The position numbers and the translations under genes are program-made. 41,777 nt of DNA. Source: Pseudomonas juntendi. GTDB taxonomy: Bacteria; Pseudomonadota; Gammaproteobacteria; Pseudomonadales; Pseudomonadaceae. Every line of letters starts with the position of its first letter. Within the stretch, counting starts at the first letter, position 1. The notes under the pieces were generated by a model. It made no database searches and was not told the origin of the DNA. It was given only the letters and a program-made list of their open reading frames with translations. Below are positions 34,318 to 41,777 of this stretch, piece by piece. The DNA lies in NCBI RefSeq assembly GCF_009932375.1, contig NZ_BLJG01000051.1, forward strand, positions 1 through 41,777, in the 5' to 3' direction.

Positions 34318-34754
34318 TGCTCGGCCTGTGGGCGCTGTTTTTCAGTGCCTTTGGCGCCGCCACCCTGCTGCCGCTGCAATCGGAAGCCGTGCTGGTCGGG
34401 CTGTTACTGGGTCAGCCCGAGGCCTGGGCCACCCTGCTGCTGGTCGCCACCTTGGGCAACGTGCTCGGTTCGGTGGTGAACTGGCTGTTGGGCCGGGCCA
34501 TCGAGCACCTGCGCGACAAGCGCTGGTTCCCCTTCAGCACCGCGCAGTTGGCGCGTGCGCAGCAACGCTACCAGCGCTGGGGCCAATGGTCGCTGCTGCT
34601 CAGCTGGATGCCGGTGATTGGCGACCCCTTGACGCTGATTGCCGGGATCATGCGCGAACCGTTCTGGCGCTTCCTGCTGCTGGTGAGTGTGGCCAAAGCA
34701 GGGCGCTATGCAGTGCTCACCATGATCACCCCGGGCTGGTTTCACGCTCGGTAA
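34317..34754 (+). CDS. VTT/SNARE-associated membrane protein (YqaA family)
   Basis: Inner-membrane protein of 145 aa with four hydrophobic helices. The motif LPLQSEAVLVGLLLG near residue 20, VLGSVVNWLLGR (49-60) and MPVIGDPLTLIAGIMREPFWRFLLLVSVAKAGRY (98-131) match the YqaA/DedA-type VTT domain. Family members act in envelope homeostasis, and some are linked to metal resistance or lipid flipping. Its ATG overlaps the DUF411 stop by 1 nt, which implies translational coupling and a shared role at the envelope. Confidence 0.88.
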   Translation: MLGLWALFFSAFGAATLLPLQSEAVLVGLLLGQPEAWATLLLVATLGNVLGSVVNWLLGRAIEHLRDKRWFPFSTAQLARAQQRYQRWGQWSLLLSWMPVIGDPLTLIAGIMREPFWRFLLLVSVAKAGRYAVLTMITPGWFHAR

Positions 34755-34829
34755 CACCTTTCGCCCTCCCCTTGGTCCATGGGCTGTTACAGTGCTTTTT
34801 TCCTACAAGGTTCTACAGGGAGTTCCCCC

Positions 34830-35828
34830 ATGCTGCGCGCAACAGCTCTGGCCTTGGCGTGCCTGGCCGGCGGTTCGGCCGTCGCTGCCGAATCGCCCAC
34901 CTTCGGCCCCCAGCTCGAAGGTTTCCGTTACCCGCATCCGCTCCAGCATTTCGACTTCAAGTCCCAGGGCCAGGCCCTGCAGATGGGCTACATGGACGTG
35001 CCTGCACAAGGCCAGGCCAACGGCCACAGCGTGGTGTTGATGCACGGCAAGAACTTCTGCGCCGCTACCTGGGAAACCACCATCAAGGCGCTGAGCAAGG
35101 CCGGCTACCGAGTGATCGCCGTCGACCAGGTCGGCTTCTGCACGTCCAGCAAACCGGCGCACTATCAGTACAGCTTCCAGCAGCTGGCAGACAATACCCA
35201 TGCCCTGCTGGAGCGCCTGGGGGTCAAGCGTGCCAGCGTGCTCGGCCACTCGACAGGCGGCATGCTCGCCACCCGCTACGCGCTGATGTACCCGCAACAG
35301 GTCGAGCGGCTGGCGATGGTCAACCCGATCGGCCTGGAAGACTGGAAGGCGCTTGGCGTGCCCTACCGTACCGTGGACCAGTGGTATGCCCGCGAGCTGA
35401 AGCTCAATGCCGAGGGTGTACGCGAGTATGAGCGCAAAACGTATTACGCGGGCCGCTGGAAGCCGGAATACGAGCGCTGGGTGCAGATGCTGGTGGGGCT
35501 CAACCAGGGCCCCGGGCATGAAGCGGTGGCGTGGAACTCGGCATTGATCTACGACATGATCTTCACCCAGCCGGTGTACCACGAGTTCAAGGACCTGCAG
35601 ATGCCCACCTTGCTGATGATCGGCGACAAGGACAGCACGGCGATCGGCAGTGATATCGCGCCGCCGCAGGTCAAGGCCAGGCTGGGCAAGTACGCCGAAC
35701 TGGGGCCGCAGGTGACCAAGCTGATCCCCAAGGGTGAGCTGATCACCTTCGAAGGCATGGGGCACGCGCCGCAGATCGAAGAGCCGGTCAGGTTCAACCG
35801 CACGCTGATCGAATGGTTGGGGCGCTGA
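34830..35828 (+). CDS. Exported alpha/beta hydrolase
   Basis: Hydrolase of 332 aa with a signal peptide (1-20, cleavage near AVAA-ES). Ser141 in LGHSTGG, Asp268 in GDKDSTA and His312 in EGMGHAP form the triad; VVLMHGKNFC (68-77) carries the oxyanion hole. ACAGGGAG precedes ATG 34830. The longer frame from 34779 would break the signal peptide. Likely an esterase or lipase-like enzyme; the substrate is not evident. It follows the VTT gene by 75 nt and may be independent. Convergent with the ZapE-like gene, 13 nt away. Confidence 0.88.
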   Translation: MLRATALALACLAGGSAVAAESPTFGPQLEGFRYPHPLQHFDFKSQGQALQMGYMDVPAQGQANGHSVVLMHGKNFCAATWETTIKALSKAGYRVIAVDQVGFCTSSKPAHYQYSFQQLADNTHALLERLGVKRASVLGHSTGGMLATRYALMYPQQVERLAMVNPIGLEDWKALGVPYRTVDQWYARELKLNAEGVREYERKTYYAGRWKPEYERWVQMLVGLNQGPGHEAVAWNSALIYDMIFTQPVYHEFKDLQMPTLLMIGDKDSTAIGSDIAPPQVKARLGKYAELGPQVTKLIPKGELITFEGMGHAPQIEEPVRFNRTLIEWLGR

Positions 35829-35841
35829 GCGGCTGTCGGGC

Positions 35842-36954
35842 TTAGCCCCCTCCAAACCGCTGCAGTTGCATCTCCCGTAGCCGGCTCAGGGTGCGTTGAA
35901 AAGGGAACGCCAGGTACCCCTGGGTGTAGAGGGCATCCAACGGTACGTGCGCCTCCAGGTACAACGCCACCCGGCGGTCATAACATTCGTCGACCAGGGC
36001 AATGAACCGGCGCACCGCGTCGTCCTTGGGCGACAAGGCGGGTAGCTGGCGATCGCCCGCCACTACCCGCAGCGCCGCATCCTCGGTGCCACGGGCAATG
36101 CGCCCCGCCCGCTGTTCACCGCCCAGCGCCGGCACTGCCGATAACAGAATGGCTGCAAAACGGTCGCACAAAGCCATGAAATCCACGGCTGCCAGGGGTT
36201 GCTCGCACAGGTCGGCAAAACGGCACCAGATGGCGTGGTCATTGCGGCGCACCACCTGGACTTGCCGGGTGCCGATCGGCAACGGCCGGTCGGTGCCGCC
36301 ATCGTCGGGGCCAAGCTGGCGGAACACCTCGCCCAGCCGACTGGCCTGCCCCGCCTCTACCACCCAGTAGCGCTGCTGCGCTGCGCCGGGGTGCAGGCGG
36401 TGATCCTGCCCGCCAGCCACCGGCAGCACCTGCATGTGGCGCTGGATTGCGGCGATAGCCGGCAGGAAGCGCTCGCGGTTGAAACCGTCGCGGTACAGTT
36501 GCTCGGGTGGCTGATTGGACGTGGCGACAACCACCACGCCCTCGTCGAACAGCACCTGGAACAGCCGGCCAAGAATGATCGCATCGCCAATGTCGTTGAC
36601 GAACAGTTCGTCGAAGCACAACACCCGGATCTGGCCGGCGAGCTCCCGGGCCAGCGCTTGCAATGGGTCGGCAGTGCCGTTCAGCTGAAACAGGCGCTGG
36701 TGCACCCACGCCATGAAATGGTGGAAATGCTGGCGTCGGCTGGGCACGGTGAGGCAGCGATGGAACTGGTCCATCAGCCAGGTCTTGCCACGGCCGACCG
36801 GCCCCCATAGGTATATACCCTGGGCCGGGCGGCCCTGTCCAAGGGCCTGAAAACAGCCCTGCAAGGCGTCAACGGCGCGCGCCTGGGCAGGGTCGGCGAC
36901 ATAGCCCTGGGTAGCCAGGGCTTGCTGGTAAAGGAATTGCGGGGTCATGGCCAT
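35842..36954 (-). CDS. ZapE/AFG1-like ATPase (divergent)
   Basis: AAA+ ATPase of 370 aa in the ZapE (AFG1-like) family. Walker A GPVGRGKT at residues 51-58, then the family-typical HFHHFMAWVH (76-85) and Walker B VLCFDELFVND (111-121), where most ZapE proteins have CFDEFFV. ATSNQPPEQLYRDGF (near 145-160) is the sensor-1 region. In E. coli ZapE acts at the Z-ring. Many pseudomonads carry a second, more divergent copy, and this gene looks like that one rather than the canonical zapE. It lies 33 nt below the aldose dehydrogenase stop, so cotranscription is possible. Confidence 0.85.
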   Translation of the reverse strand: MAMTPQFLYQQALATQGYVADPAQARAVDALQGCFQALGQGRPAQGIYLWGPVGRGKTWLMDQFHRCLTVPSRRQHFHHFMAWVHQRLFQLNGTADPLQALARELAGQIRVLCFDELFVNDIGDAIILGRLFQVLFDEGVVVVATSNQPPEQLYRDGFNRERFLPAIAAIQRHMQVLPVAGGQDHRLHPGAAQQRYWVVEAGQASRLGEVFRQLGPDDGGTDRPLPIGTRQVQVVRRNDHAIWCRFADLCEQPLAAVDFMALCDRFAAILLSAVPALGGEQRAGRIARGTEDAALRVVAGDRQLPALSPKDDAVRRFIALVDECYDRRVALYLEAHVPLDALYTQGYLAFPFQRTLSRLREMQLQRFGGG

Positions 36955-36987
36955 GCCGCATTCTACACGGCCAAGGGCGCGCCAGGT

Positions 36988-38139
36988 TCAGGGCTCCTTG
37001 CTCAGGCCGACCTTGAGCAGCGCGCCGTCCTTGTCATCGGTGAGTACGTACACATACCCATCCGGCCCCACCCGTACATCGCGGATGCGCGCTTTCAGAT
37101 CACCGAGCAGGCGCTCTTCATGCACCACCTTGTCACCCTTCAATTGCAAGCGGATCAGTTCCTGCGTGGCCAGCGCACCAATGAACAGGTTGTGGTCCCA
37201 CGCCTTGAAGGTGGGGCTGTCGTAAAACGCCATCCCGCTGATGCCCGGCGACTTCTCCCAGACATGGTGTGGGTCGACCATACCCTTGACATGCTTGCCC
37301 TTGGCCTCGGGAATCGGCAGCAGCGAATAATTGATGCCATGGGTGGCGACCGGCCAACCGTAGTTCTTGCCGGCCTCGGGAATATTGATTTCATCACCAC
37401 CGCGCGGGCCGTGTTCGTGGGTCCACAGCTTGCCAGTCCAGGGGTTGAGCGCAGCACCTTGCTGGTTGCGGTGGCCATACGACCAGATTTCCGGCCGCAC
37501 ATTGCCCCGGCCGACAAACGGGTTGTCCTTGGGCACCTCGCCATCTGGCCAGATTCGCACGACCTTGCCCTGCAGTTTGTCCAGGTCCTGCGCGGTAGCG
37601 CGCTGGTTGTTCTCGCCCAGGGCGATGAACAGGTAGCCATCGCGGTCGAACACAAGCCGCGAGCCGAAATGGTTACCCACCGACAGCTTGGGCTGCTGGC
37701 GGAAGATCACGTTGAAGTTCTCCAGCCGGGCGCGGTCTTCGGACAATTGCCCGCGGCCGACCGCCGTGCCGGCCTTGCCGTCACTGCCCTCCTCGGCGAA
37801 GGACAGGTAGACCGTGCGGTCTTTGGCGAAGTCTGGCGACAACGCCACATCCAGCAGGCCACCCTGGCCCTCGGCCCACACTTTCGGCACGCCATTGATG
37901 GGCGGGCCGACCTTGCCCTCGGCGTTGACCAGGCGCAGGTTGCCGGCACGCTCGGTGACCAGCATGTCCTTGCCACCCGGCAGGAAAGCCAGTGCCCATG
38001 GGTTGCGCAGGCCATCGGCCACGGTGCTGACGGTCAGGCTGCCTTCTTCACTGGGAAACTGCTGTTCGGACGCGGCCTGGGCCAGCAGGGGCAGCAGCGC
38101 AGCGGCGGTCAGGGTGGCTAGCCAGGGTGCTCGGAGCAT
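36988..38139 (-). CDS. yliI: PQQ-dependent soluble aldose sugar dehydrogenase (YliI-like)
   Basis: Periplasmic beta-propeller enzyme of 383 aa that oxidises aldose sugars with PQQ. Signal peptide 1-23 (LLAQAASEQ). Propeller motifs NPWALAFLPGGKDMLVTERAG, GQGGLLDVALSPDF (Gln92) and VGNHFGSRLVFDRDGYLF, where His157 is the catalytic base in the soluble glucose dehydrogenase family. HEHGPRGGDEIN (near residue 235) is another conserved segment. AAAGGA precedes ATG 38139. It sits between a small exported protein (22 nt upstream) and the ZapE-like gene, all on one strand. Confidence 0.9.
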   Translation of the reverse strand: MLRAPWLATLTAAALLPLLAQAASEQQFPSEEGSLTVSTVADGLRNPWALAFLPGGKDMLVTERAGNLRLVNAEGKVGPPINGVPKVWAEGQGGLLDVALSPDFAKDRTVYLSFAEEGSDGKAGTAVGRGQLSEDRARLENFNVIFRQQPKLSVGNHFGSRLVFDRDGYLFIALGENNQRATAQDLDKLQGKVVRIWPDGEVPKDNPFVGRGNVRPEIWSYGHRNQQGAALNPWTGKLWTHEHGPRGGDEINIPEAGKNYGWPVATHGINYSLLPIPEAKGKHVKGMVDPHHVWEKSPGISGMAFYDSPTFKAWDHNLFIGALATQELIRLQLKGDKVVHEERLLGDLKARIRDVRVGPDGYVYVLTDDKDGALLKVGLSKEP

Positions 38140-38161
38140 GCACAATTCCTTTCAAGTGGGC

Positions 38162-38479
38162 TTATGGCGCACGCGGGTTGTCGCGCGCTGGCCGGGACGG
38201 TTCCAGGTTCGGGGTTTGCTGCTGGCGACGCAGGTTGTCGCCATTGCCGATGCCGCGGTTGTCCAGCGTGGGCACACGCTGTTGCGGCTCGGTAGACGGG
38301 CCGCGCACCGGCGGGGTGGCCGGCAGGCTGCCTTGGCGGCTGTTGGGGTTGGCGCGCTGAATCGGGCTGTTGTACGGGTTGCGGTAGTCGGCAGCGAGCT
38401 GCAACGGTGGCTGTGGAGCCGCGTGCACGGGCAGGCACAAGGCCAGGCCAAGGGCCAGCGTGGGCAATGTCGGACTCAT
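38162..38479 (-). CDS. Small exported Pro/Asn/Arg-rich protein (unknown)
   Basis: A 105-aa protein with a clear signal peptide (TLPTLALGLALCLPVHAA, cleavage about residue 21). The mature part is low complexity and disordered in look, rich in Pro, Asn, Gln and Arg (NPNSRQG, GPSTEPQQRVP, RPARDNPRAP). I do not recognise it. A very good ribosome site (AGGAGGTGAAGC) precedes ATG 38479. It is first in a likely operon with the PQQ aldose dehydrogenase. An upstream terminator (38497-38535) ends the agmatinase operon. Confidence 0.75.
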   Translation of the reverse strand: MSPTLPTLALGLALCLPVHAAPQPPLQLAADYRNPYNSPIQRANPNSRQGSLPATPPVRGPSTEPQQRVPTLDNRGIGNGDNLRRQQQTPNLEPSRPARDNPRAP

Positions 38480-38496
38480 GCTTCACCTCCTGTACG

Positions 38497-38535
38497 AAAA
38501 CGCGGCGCCTGCTGGCTTTGATAGCCTGAGGCGCC
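38497..38535 (-). terminator. Terminator of the ureohydrolase operon
   Basis: Interrupted stem GGCGCCT-gct-GGCT ... AGCC-tg-AGGCGCC (38504-38535), followed on the minus strand, after GCG, by TTTT (38500-38497). It lies about 90 nt after the stop at 38623, ahead of the small exported protein's gene. Confidence 0.7.
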
Positions 38536-38622
38536 AGGGGTTCGCGGCCAGATGTGTGAAAGCAGGTGGAGTTGCATCCTGATGTTTCAGCAGGCGCAGC
38601 GGAGGCGGCTGGCGGCCCCCCC

Positions 38623-39588
38623 TCATTGGCCGGTATCGACCTTGTGCCGGGCGGCATACAGGCACAGCATCTCCATCGCCAGGGTTGCCCCGGCCAGGGC
38701 GGTGATGTCGGCATGGTCGTAAGCCGGTGCCACTTCCACCAAGTCCATGCCGACCAGGTTGATGCCACGCAGCCCGCCGAGAATCTCCAGTGCCTGCACC
38801 GTGCTCAAGCCACCACACACCGGCGTGCCGGTGCCAGGCGCGTAGGCCGGGTCCAGGCAGTCGATATCGAAGGTCAGGTACACCGGGCGCTCGCCCACGC
38901 GCTGGCGAATCGCCGCAATGACCGCCTCGGTGCCCTGCCGGTGCACCTGCCGGGCGTCCAGGATGGCGAAGCCCTGGCTGTCGTCGTTGGTGGTCCGCAG
39001 GCCGATCTGCACCGAGTGGGCGGGGTCGACCAGGCCTTCACGGGCGGCATGCCAGAACATGGTGCCGTGATCGATGCGCTTGCCCTCCTCGTCCGGCCAG
39101 GTGTCGCTGTGCGCATCGAAATGCACCAGCGCCAACGGGCCATGGTGGCGGGCATGGGCCTTCAACAGTGGGTAACTGATGAAATGGTCGCCGCCCAGGG
39201 TGAGCATCGCGCACCCGGCTTGCAGAATGCGTTCGGCATGGGCTTCGATGCTGCCGGGTACCGACTGCGGCGTGCCGCTGTCGAAGGCGCAGTCGCCATA
39301 GTCGATCACCGCCAGGTGGTCGAAGGGGTCGAACGCCCACGGCCAGTGGCGGGCCCAGGCCTGCTGCACCGAGGCGGCACGAATGGCCCTGGGGCCGAAG
39401 CGTGCGCCGGGCCGGTTGCTGGTGGCGGTATCGAACGGTACGCCGCTGACCACCACATCCACCCCACGCAGGTCGCGGCTGTAGCGGCGGCGAGCAAAAC
39501 TGGTGATGCCGGCATAGGTACTTTCGGCGGCAGTGCCATACAGGCTGTCGCGGGTAATGGCCTGGTCGTTGTTCAAGGCTTGCTCCAC
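38623..39588 (-). CDS. Agmatinase/ureohydrolase-family enzyme
   Basis: Manganese-dependent ureohydrolase of 321 aa, predicted to release urea from a guanidino substrate such as agmatine, guanidinobutyrate or guanidinopropionate. All six metal ligands are visible: His135 (LGGDHFISYP), Asp158, His160, Asp162 (HFDAHSD), Asp241 and Asp243 (TFDIDCLDPAYAPGTG). The start is GTG 39588 with AGGAG upstream. Paired with a polyamine-binding protein 24 nt upstream and a divergent LysR gene, it likely belongs to polyamine or guanidino-compound use. Sequence alone does not separate agmatinase from guanidinobutyrase. Confidence 0.9.
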   Translation of the reverse strand: MEQALNNDQAITRDSLYGTAAESTYAGITSFARRRYSRDLRGVDVVVSGVPFDTATSNRPGARFGPRAIRAASVQQAWARHWPWAFDPFDHLAVIDYGDCAFDSGTPQSVPGSIEAHAERILQAGCAMLTLGGDHFISYPLLKAHARHHGPLALVHFDAHSDTWPDEEGKRIDHGTMFWHAAREGLVDPAHSVQIGLRTTNDDSQGFAILDARQVHRQGTEAVIAAIRQRVGERPVYLTFDIDCLDPAYAPGTGTPVCGGLSTVQALEILGGLRGINLVGMDLVEVAPAYDHADITALAGATLAMEMLCLYAARHKVDTGQ

Positions 39589-39612
39589 GGTCGGGCTCCT
39601 CGGTCTGCAGGG

Positions 39613-40692
39613 TTATTGGCGGCTGCGAAAGGCAGTCCACAGGCGGTTGCGCTGGCGCAGGTCGGCCAGGGCCATGCTGCGGTCGGCGAACAGCCGCTGA
39701 CGAACTTCGGCCGGTGGGTAGATATCCGGGTCGGTGCGCACGGCTTCATCCACCAGCGGCGTGGCGGCCTGGTTGGCGTTGGCGAAAAACAGCGTGTTGG
39801 TCAGCGCCGCCACCGACTCGGGCTTGAGCATGAAGGCGATGAACGCCCGCGCCGCCTCCGGGTGCGGTGCATCCTTGGGGATGGCCAGGTTGTCTTGCCA
39901 CACCAGCGTGCCCTCGCGGGGGATGCGGTAGATCAACTCGAACGGCTTGCCGGCACGCCGGGCCTGGTCGGCGGCCATGGCGGCATCGCCGTTGTAGGTC
40001 AGCGCCAGGCACACGCTGCCGTTGGCCAGGTCGCTGATCTGCCGGCCATTGGCAACGTAGCTGATCGACGGCTGCAATTGGCCCAGCAGCTTCTGGGCAG
40101 CTGCCAGGTCTTCCTTGCTCTGGCTGTACGGGTCCTTGCCCAAGTAGTTCAGGGCCACCCCGATCACTTCCTGCGGCGAGTCCGGCATGGCGATACCGCA
40201 GTCTTTCAGGCGGCTGGCGTACTCGGGCTTGAACAGCAGGTCGAGGCTGTCCAGCGGTACCTCGCCCAGGCGCTGGCGCACCGCCTGTACGTTCACCCCC
40301 AGGCCCAGCGTGCCCCAGGTGTAAGGCACCGCGTAACGGTTGCCGGGGTCGGCCTCGGCGAGCTTGGCCAGCAGGTCGCGGTCGAGGTTGGCATAGCCGG
40401 GCATGGCCTGGGCCTGCAACGGCTGCAGGGCATTGGCCTTCAGCGCCCGCGCCAGCACCGTGGCGGACGGCACGACAACGTCGTAACCGCTGCCCCCGGT
40501 AAGCAGCTTGGTTTCCAGCACTTCGGTGGTATCGAAGGTGTCGTAGCGGACCTTGTAGCCGGTCTCCTGCTCGAAGCGCTGCAGGGTCTGCGGGGCGACA
40601 TAGTCGGCCCAGCTGTAAAGGTTCACGACTTTCTCTTCGGCTTGCAGCGGCAAGGCCAGTACCAGCGACAACAGGCACAACGATGAACGCAT
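39613..40692 (-). CDS. Polyamine ABC transporter substrate-binding protein (PotF/SpuD-like)
   Basis: Periplasmic binding protein of 359 aa. Signal peptide 1-18 (LPLQA-EE). VVNLYSWADYVAP near the mature start and GYDVVVPSATVLARAL (about 70-85) match PotD/PotF/SpuD polyamine binders; other typical parts are WGTLGLGVN near 130 and NGDAAMAADQARRAGKPFELIYRIPREGT near 240. ATG 40692 has GAGG 8 nt upstream. No ATP-binding or permease gene adjoins it in this window, so it must work with a transporter elsewhere or as a sensor. Upstream gene of the ureohydrolase operon, divergent from LysR. Confidence 0.9.
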   Translation of the reverse strand: MRSSLCLLSLVLALPLQAEEKVVNLYSWADYVAPQTLQRFEQETGYKVRYDTFDTTEVLETKLLTGGSGYDVVVPSATVLARALKANALQPLQAQAMPGYANLDRDLLAKLAEADPGNRYAVPYTWGTLGLGVNVQAVRQRLGEVPLDSLDLLFKPEYASRLKDCGIAMPDSPQEVIGVALNYLGKDPYSQSKEDLAAAQKLLGQLQPSISYVANGRQISDLANGSVCLALTYNGDAAMAADQARRAGKPFELIYRIPREGTLVWQDNLAIPKDAPHPEAARAFIAFMLKPESVAALTNTLFFANANQAATPLVDEAVRTDPDIYPPAEVRQRLFADRSMALADLRQRNRLWTAFRSRQ

Positions 40693-40728
40693 GACAGACA
40701 CCTCGGCAAATGGGTGGATGCCGCGAGC

Positions 40729-40777
40729 ATGTCAGCCGGGTTACATTGAAGAAATGGCAAGTTTGCAAAGCTGACAT
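40729..40777. promoter_or_regulatory. Inverted repeat in divergent LysR/polyamine promoter
   Basis: ATGTCAGC (40729-40736) and GCTGACAT (40770-40777) are a perfect 8-bp inverted repeat 33 nt apart. Between them TTTGCAAA (40762-40769) is a perfect palindrome. It lies 37 nt upstream of the binding-protein start and 17 nt upstream of the lysR ATG, as expected for autoregulated LysR sites. Binding is inferred. Confidence 0.45.
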
Positions 40778-40794
40778 TCACCAGGAGCAATGCA

Positions 40795-41685
40795 ATGCTC
40801 GGACAAGTGCATGACCCCGACCTGCACCTGCTGCGGCTGTTCGTCACTGTAGCCGAGGCCGGTGGCTTCAGCGCTGCACAGGGGCTGCTGGGCTTGAGCC
40901 AGCCCACCATCAGCCAACGCATGGCCCAGCTGGAAACACGCCTGGGCTACCGCCTGTGCAGCCGGGGCAAGGGTGGTTTCCGGCTGACCGAGAAAGGCCG
41001 GATGCTGTTGGAAGCCACGCGCACGCTGCTGCTGAACATCGAGCAGTTCCGCCAGCAGGCCAACGGTGTTGCCGGGCGACTGCTGGGCACCGTGCGCATC
41101 GGCCTGGCGGAAAACCAGGACAAGCAGGTGAGCCTCAAGCTGGCGGCGGCGATCGCGGCATTTCGCCGCCGCGTCGAGTCGGTGCAACTGGAACTGATCA
41201 GTGCGCCACCGGCGGAGCTGGAGCGGTTGTTGCTGGAGCAGCGGCTGGACTACGCCATCAGCTATTTTTCCGGTAAACAGGCGGCGTTCGACTATCAGCC
41301 CTTGTTCGAGGAACGGCAGCGGCTGTACTGCGGCAAAGGGCATCCCTTGTTCGGCATGCCGCAGGTGCCGCGCCAGCGTTTGCTGGAGCAGGACCAAGTG
41401 CGCCACCCGTACCGTTTCATCGAGGGCGACGAGCCGTTCCAGAGCAGGCACGGCATGGCGGTGGCAGAACAGATCGAGAGCGTGCTGACGTTCATTCTGT
41501 CGGGCAGGCACATTGGTTATCTGCCGTGTCACAGCGCCCTGGCCTGGGAAGCCGAGGGGCAACTGTGGGCGCTGGACCCGGGGCTGGATTTTGTCGTGCC
41601 GTTTACCCTGGCCCGGCACCGGGCGCAGGTGGCCGGCGAGGCACAGCAGGCATTCGCCGAAGATGTATTGGCGGCCTTCGCCTGA
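40795..41685 (+). CDS. LysR-family transcriptional regulator
   Basis: LysR-type regulator of 296 aa. Winged helix at residues 11-68 (LHLLRLFVTVAEAGGFSAAQ, LLGLSQPTISQRMAQLE, RLTEKGRMLL) and an effector domain from about 93 (GTVRIGLAENQDKQ). AGGAG precedes ATG 40795 by 7 nt; GCAATG upstream holds another ATG out of frame. It is divergent from the polyamine-binding protein and the ureohydrolase, so it probably senses a polyamine or guanidino compound and controls them. This mirrors the gbuR/gpuR arrangement in P. aeruginosa, from memory. Confidence 0.9.
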   Translation: MLGQVHDPDLHLLRLFVTVAEAGGFSAAQGLLGLSQPTISQRMAQLETRLGYRLCSRGKGGFRLTEKGRMLLEATRTLLLNIEQFRQQANGVAGRLLGTVRIGLAENQDKQVSLKLAAAIAAFRRRVESVQLELISAPPAELERLLLEQRLDYAISYFSGKQAAFDYQPLFEERQRLYCGKGHPLFGMPQVPRQRLLEQDQVRHPYRFIEGDEPFQSRHGMAVAEQIESVLTFILSGRHIGYLPCHSALAWEAEGQLWALDPGLDFVVPFTLARHRAQVAGEAQQAFAEDVLAAFA

Positions 41686-41751
41686 AAGCCAAGCACGGTG
41701 CCTGCAGGAGCCACTGCCTTTCTCAAAACTTGAAAAGCCTGCGCGATTCAT

Positions 41752-41777
41752 TGTGGGAGCGGGCGTGCCCGCGAAGC
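41752..41777. repeat. Partial P. putida-type REP element
   Basis: TGTGGGAGCGGGCGTGCCCG (41752-41771) continues as CGAAGC. The palindrome GCGGGC-GT-GCCCGC (41759-41772) is the core of the extragenic palindromes that are frequent in P. putida-group genomes. The element is cut by the window end. Confidence 0.75.

Noticed and set aside
1..41777. CRISPR array, tRNA, rRNA, insertion sequence or prophage
   Set aside because: I found no regularly spaced repeats, cloverleaf genes, transposase or integrase motifs on either strand.

Overview
The window reads as chromosomal DNA of a Pseudomonas of the P. putida group. The supports are high GC, dense protein coding, a Pseudomonas-type REP element at the right edge, a six-gene mnh/pha (Mrp) antiporter operon with fused A and B subunits, and a branched acyl-CoA operon in the same order I remember for fadB2x/fadAx in P. 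putida. This is recognition from sequence, not a database search. I see no tRNA, rRNA, CRISPR array, insertion sequence or phage gene.

Layout: 1-1225, a minus-strand M24 aminopeptidase cut by the window edge. 1412-3278, a DUF3182 gene overlapping an alpha/beta hydrolase. 3257-3637, a small ABM-domain monooxygenase behind a SoxR-type promoter. 3728-5348, a divergent GlxA-type regulator and cysteine hydrolase. 5427-7025, a divergent XRE-cupin regulator and EamA transporter sharing a perfect palindrome. 7175-13232, mnhA(B)CDEFG, a Na+(K+)/H+ antiporter with overlapping genes. 13245-15037, three short conserved genes of unknown role and a TraR/DksA-family protein with a half-degenerate zinc finger. 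15320-20876, a five-gene acyl-CoA catabolic operon (synthetase, type II hydroxyacyl-CoA dehydrogenase, thiolase, acyl-CoA dehydrogenase, enoyl-CoA hydratase) that fits 2-methylbutyryl-CoA/isoleucine-type degradation. 21034-30126, two tandem paralogous giant genes (1497 and 1499 aa) with LRRs and a C-terminal NEL-type E3 ubiquitin ligase domain. 30194-31216, an AraC regulator. 31309-33843, an AI-2E exporter divergent from trhP. 33889-35828, DUF411, a VTT membrane protein and an exported hydrolase. 35842-38479, a ZapE-like ATPase, a PQQ-type aldose dehydrogenase and a small exported protein. 38623-41685, an agmatinase-family ureohydrolase, a polyamine-binding protein and a divergent LysR regulator.

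The most notable points are: (1) the twin LRR-NEL ligase genes, which look like eukaryote-directed effectors, beside core catabolic genes; (2) a perfect ANR/FNR box upstream of trhP, whose family product performs O2-independent tRNA hydroxylation; (3) a leader hairpin on the acyl-CoA synthetase mRNA that pairs the start codon and carries a Hfq/Crc-type A-rich motif in its loop; (4) a near-consensus SoxR box inside a 19-bp-spacer promoter ahead of the ABM monooxygenase; and (5) a probable +1 slip in an 8-base homopolymer of the edge aminopeptidase.
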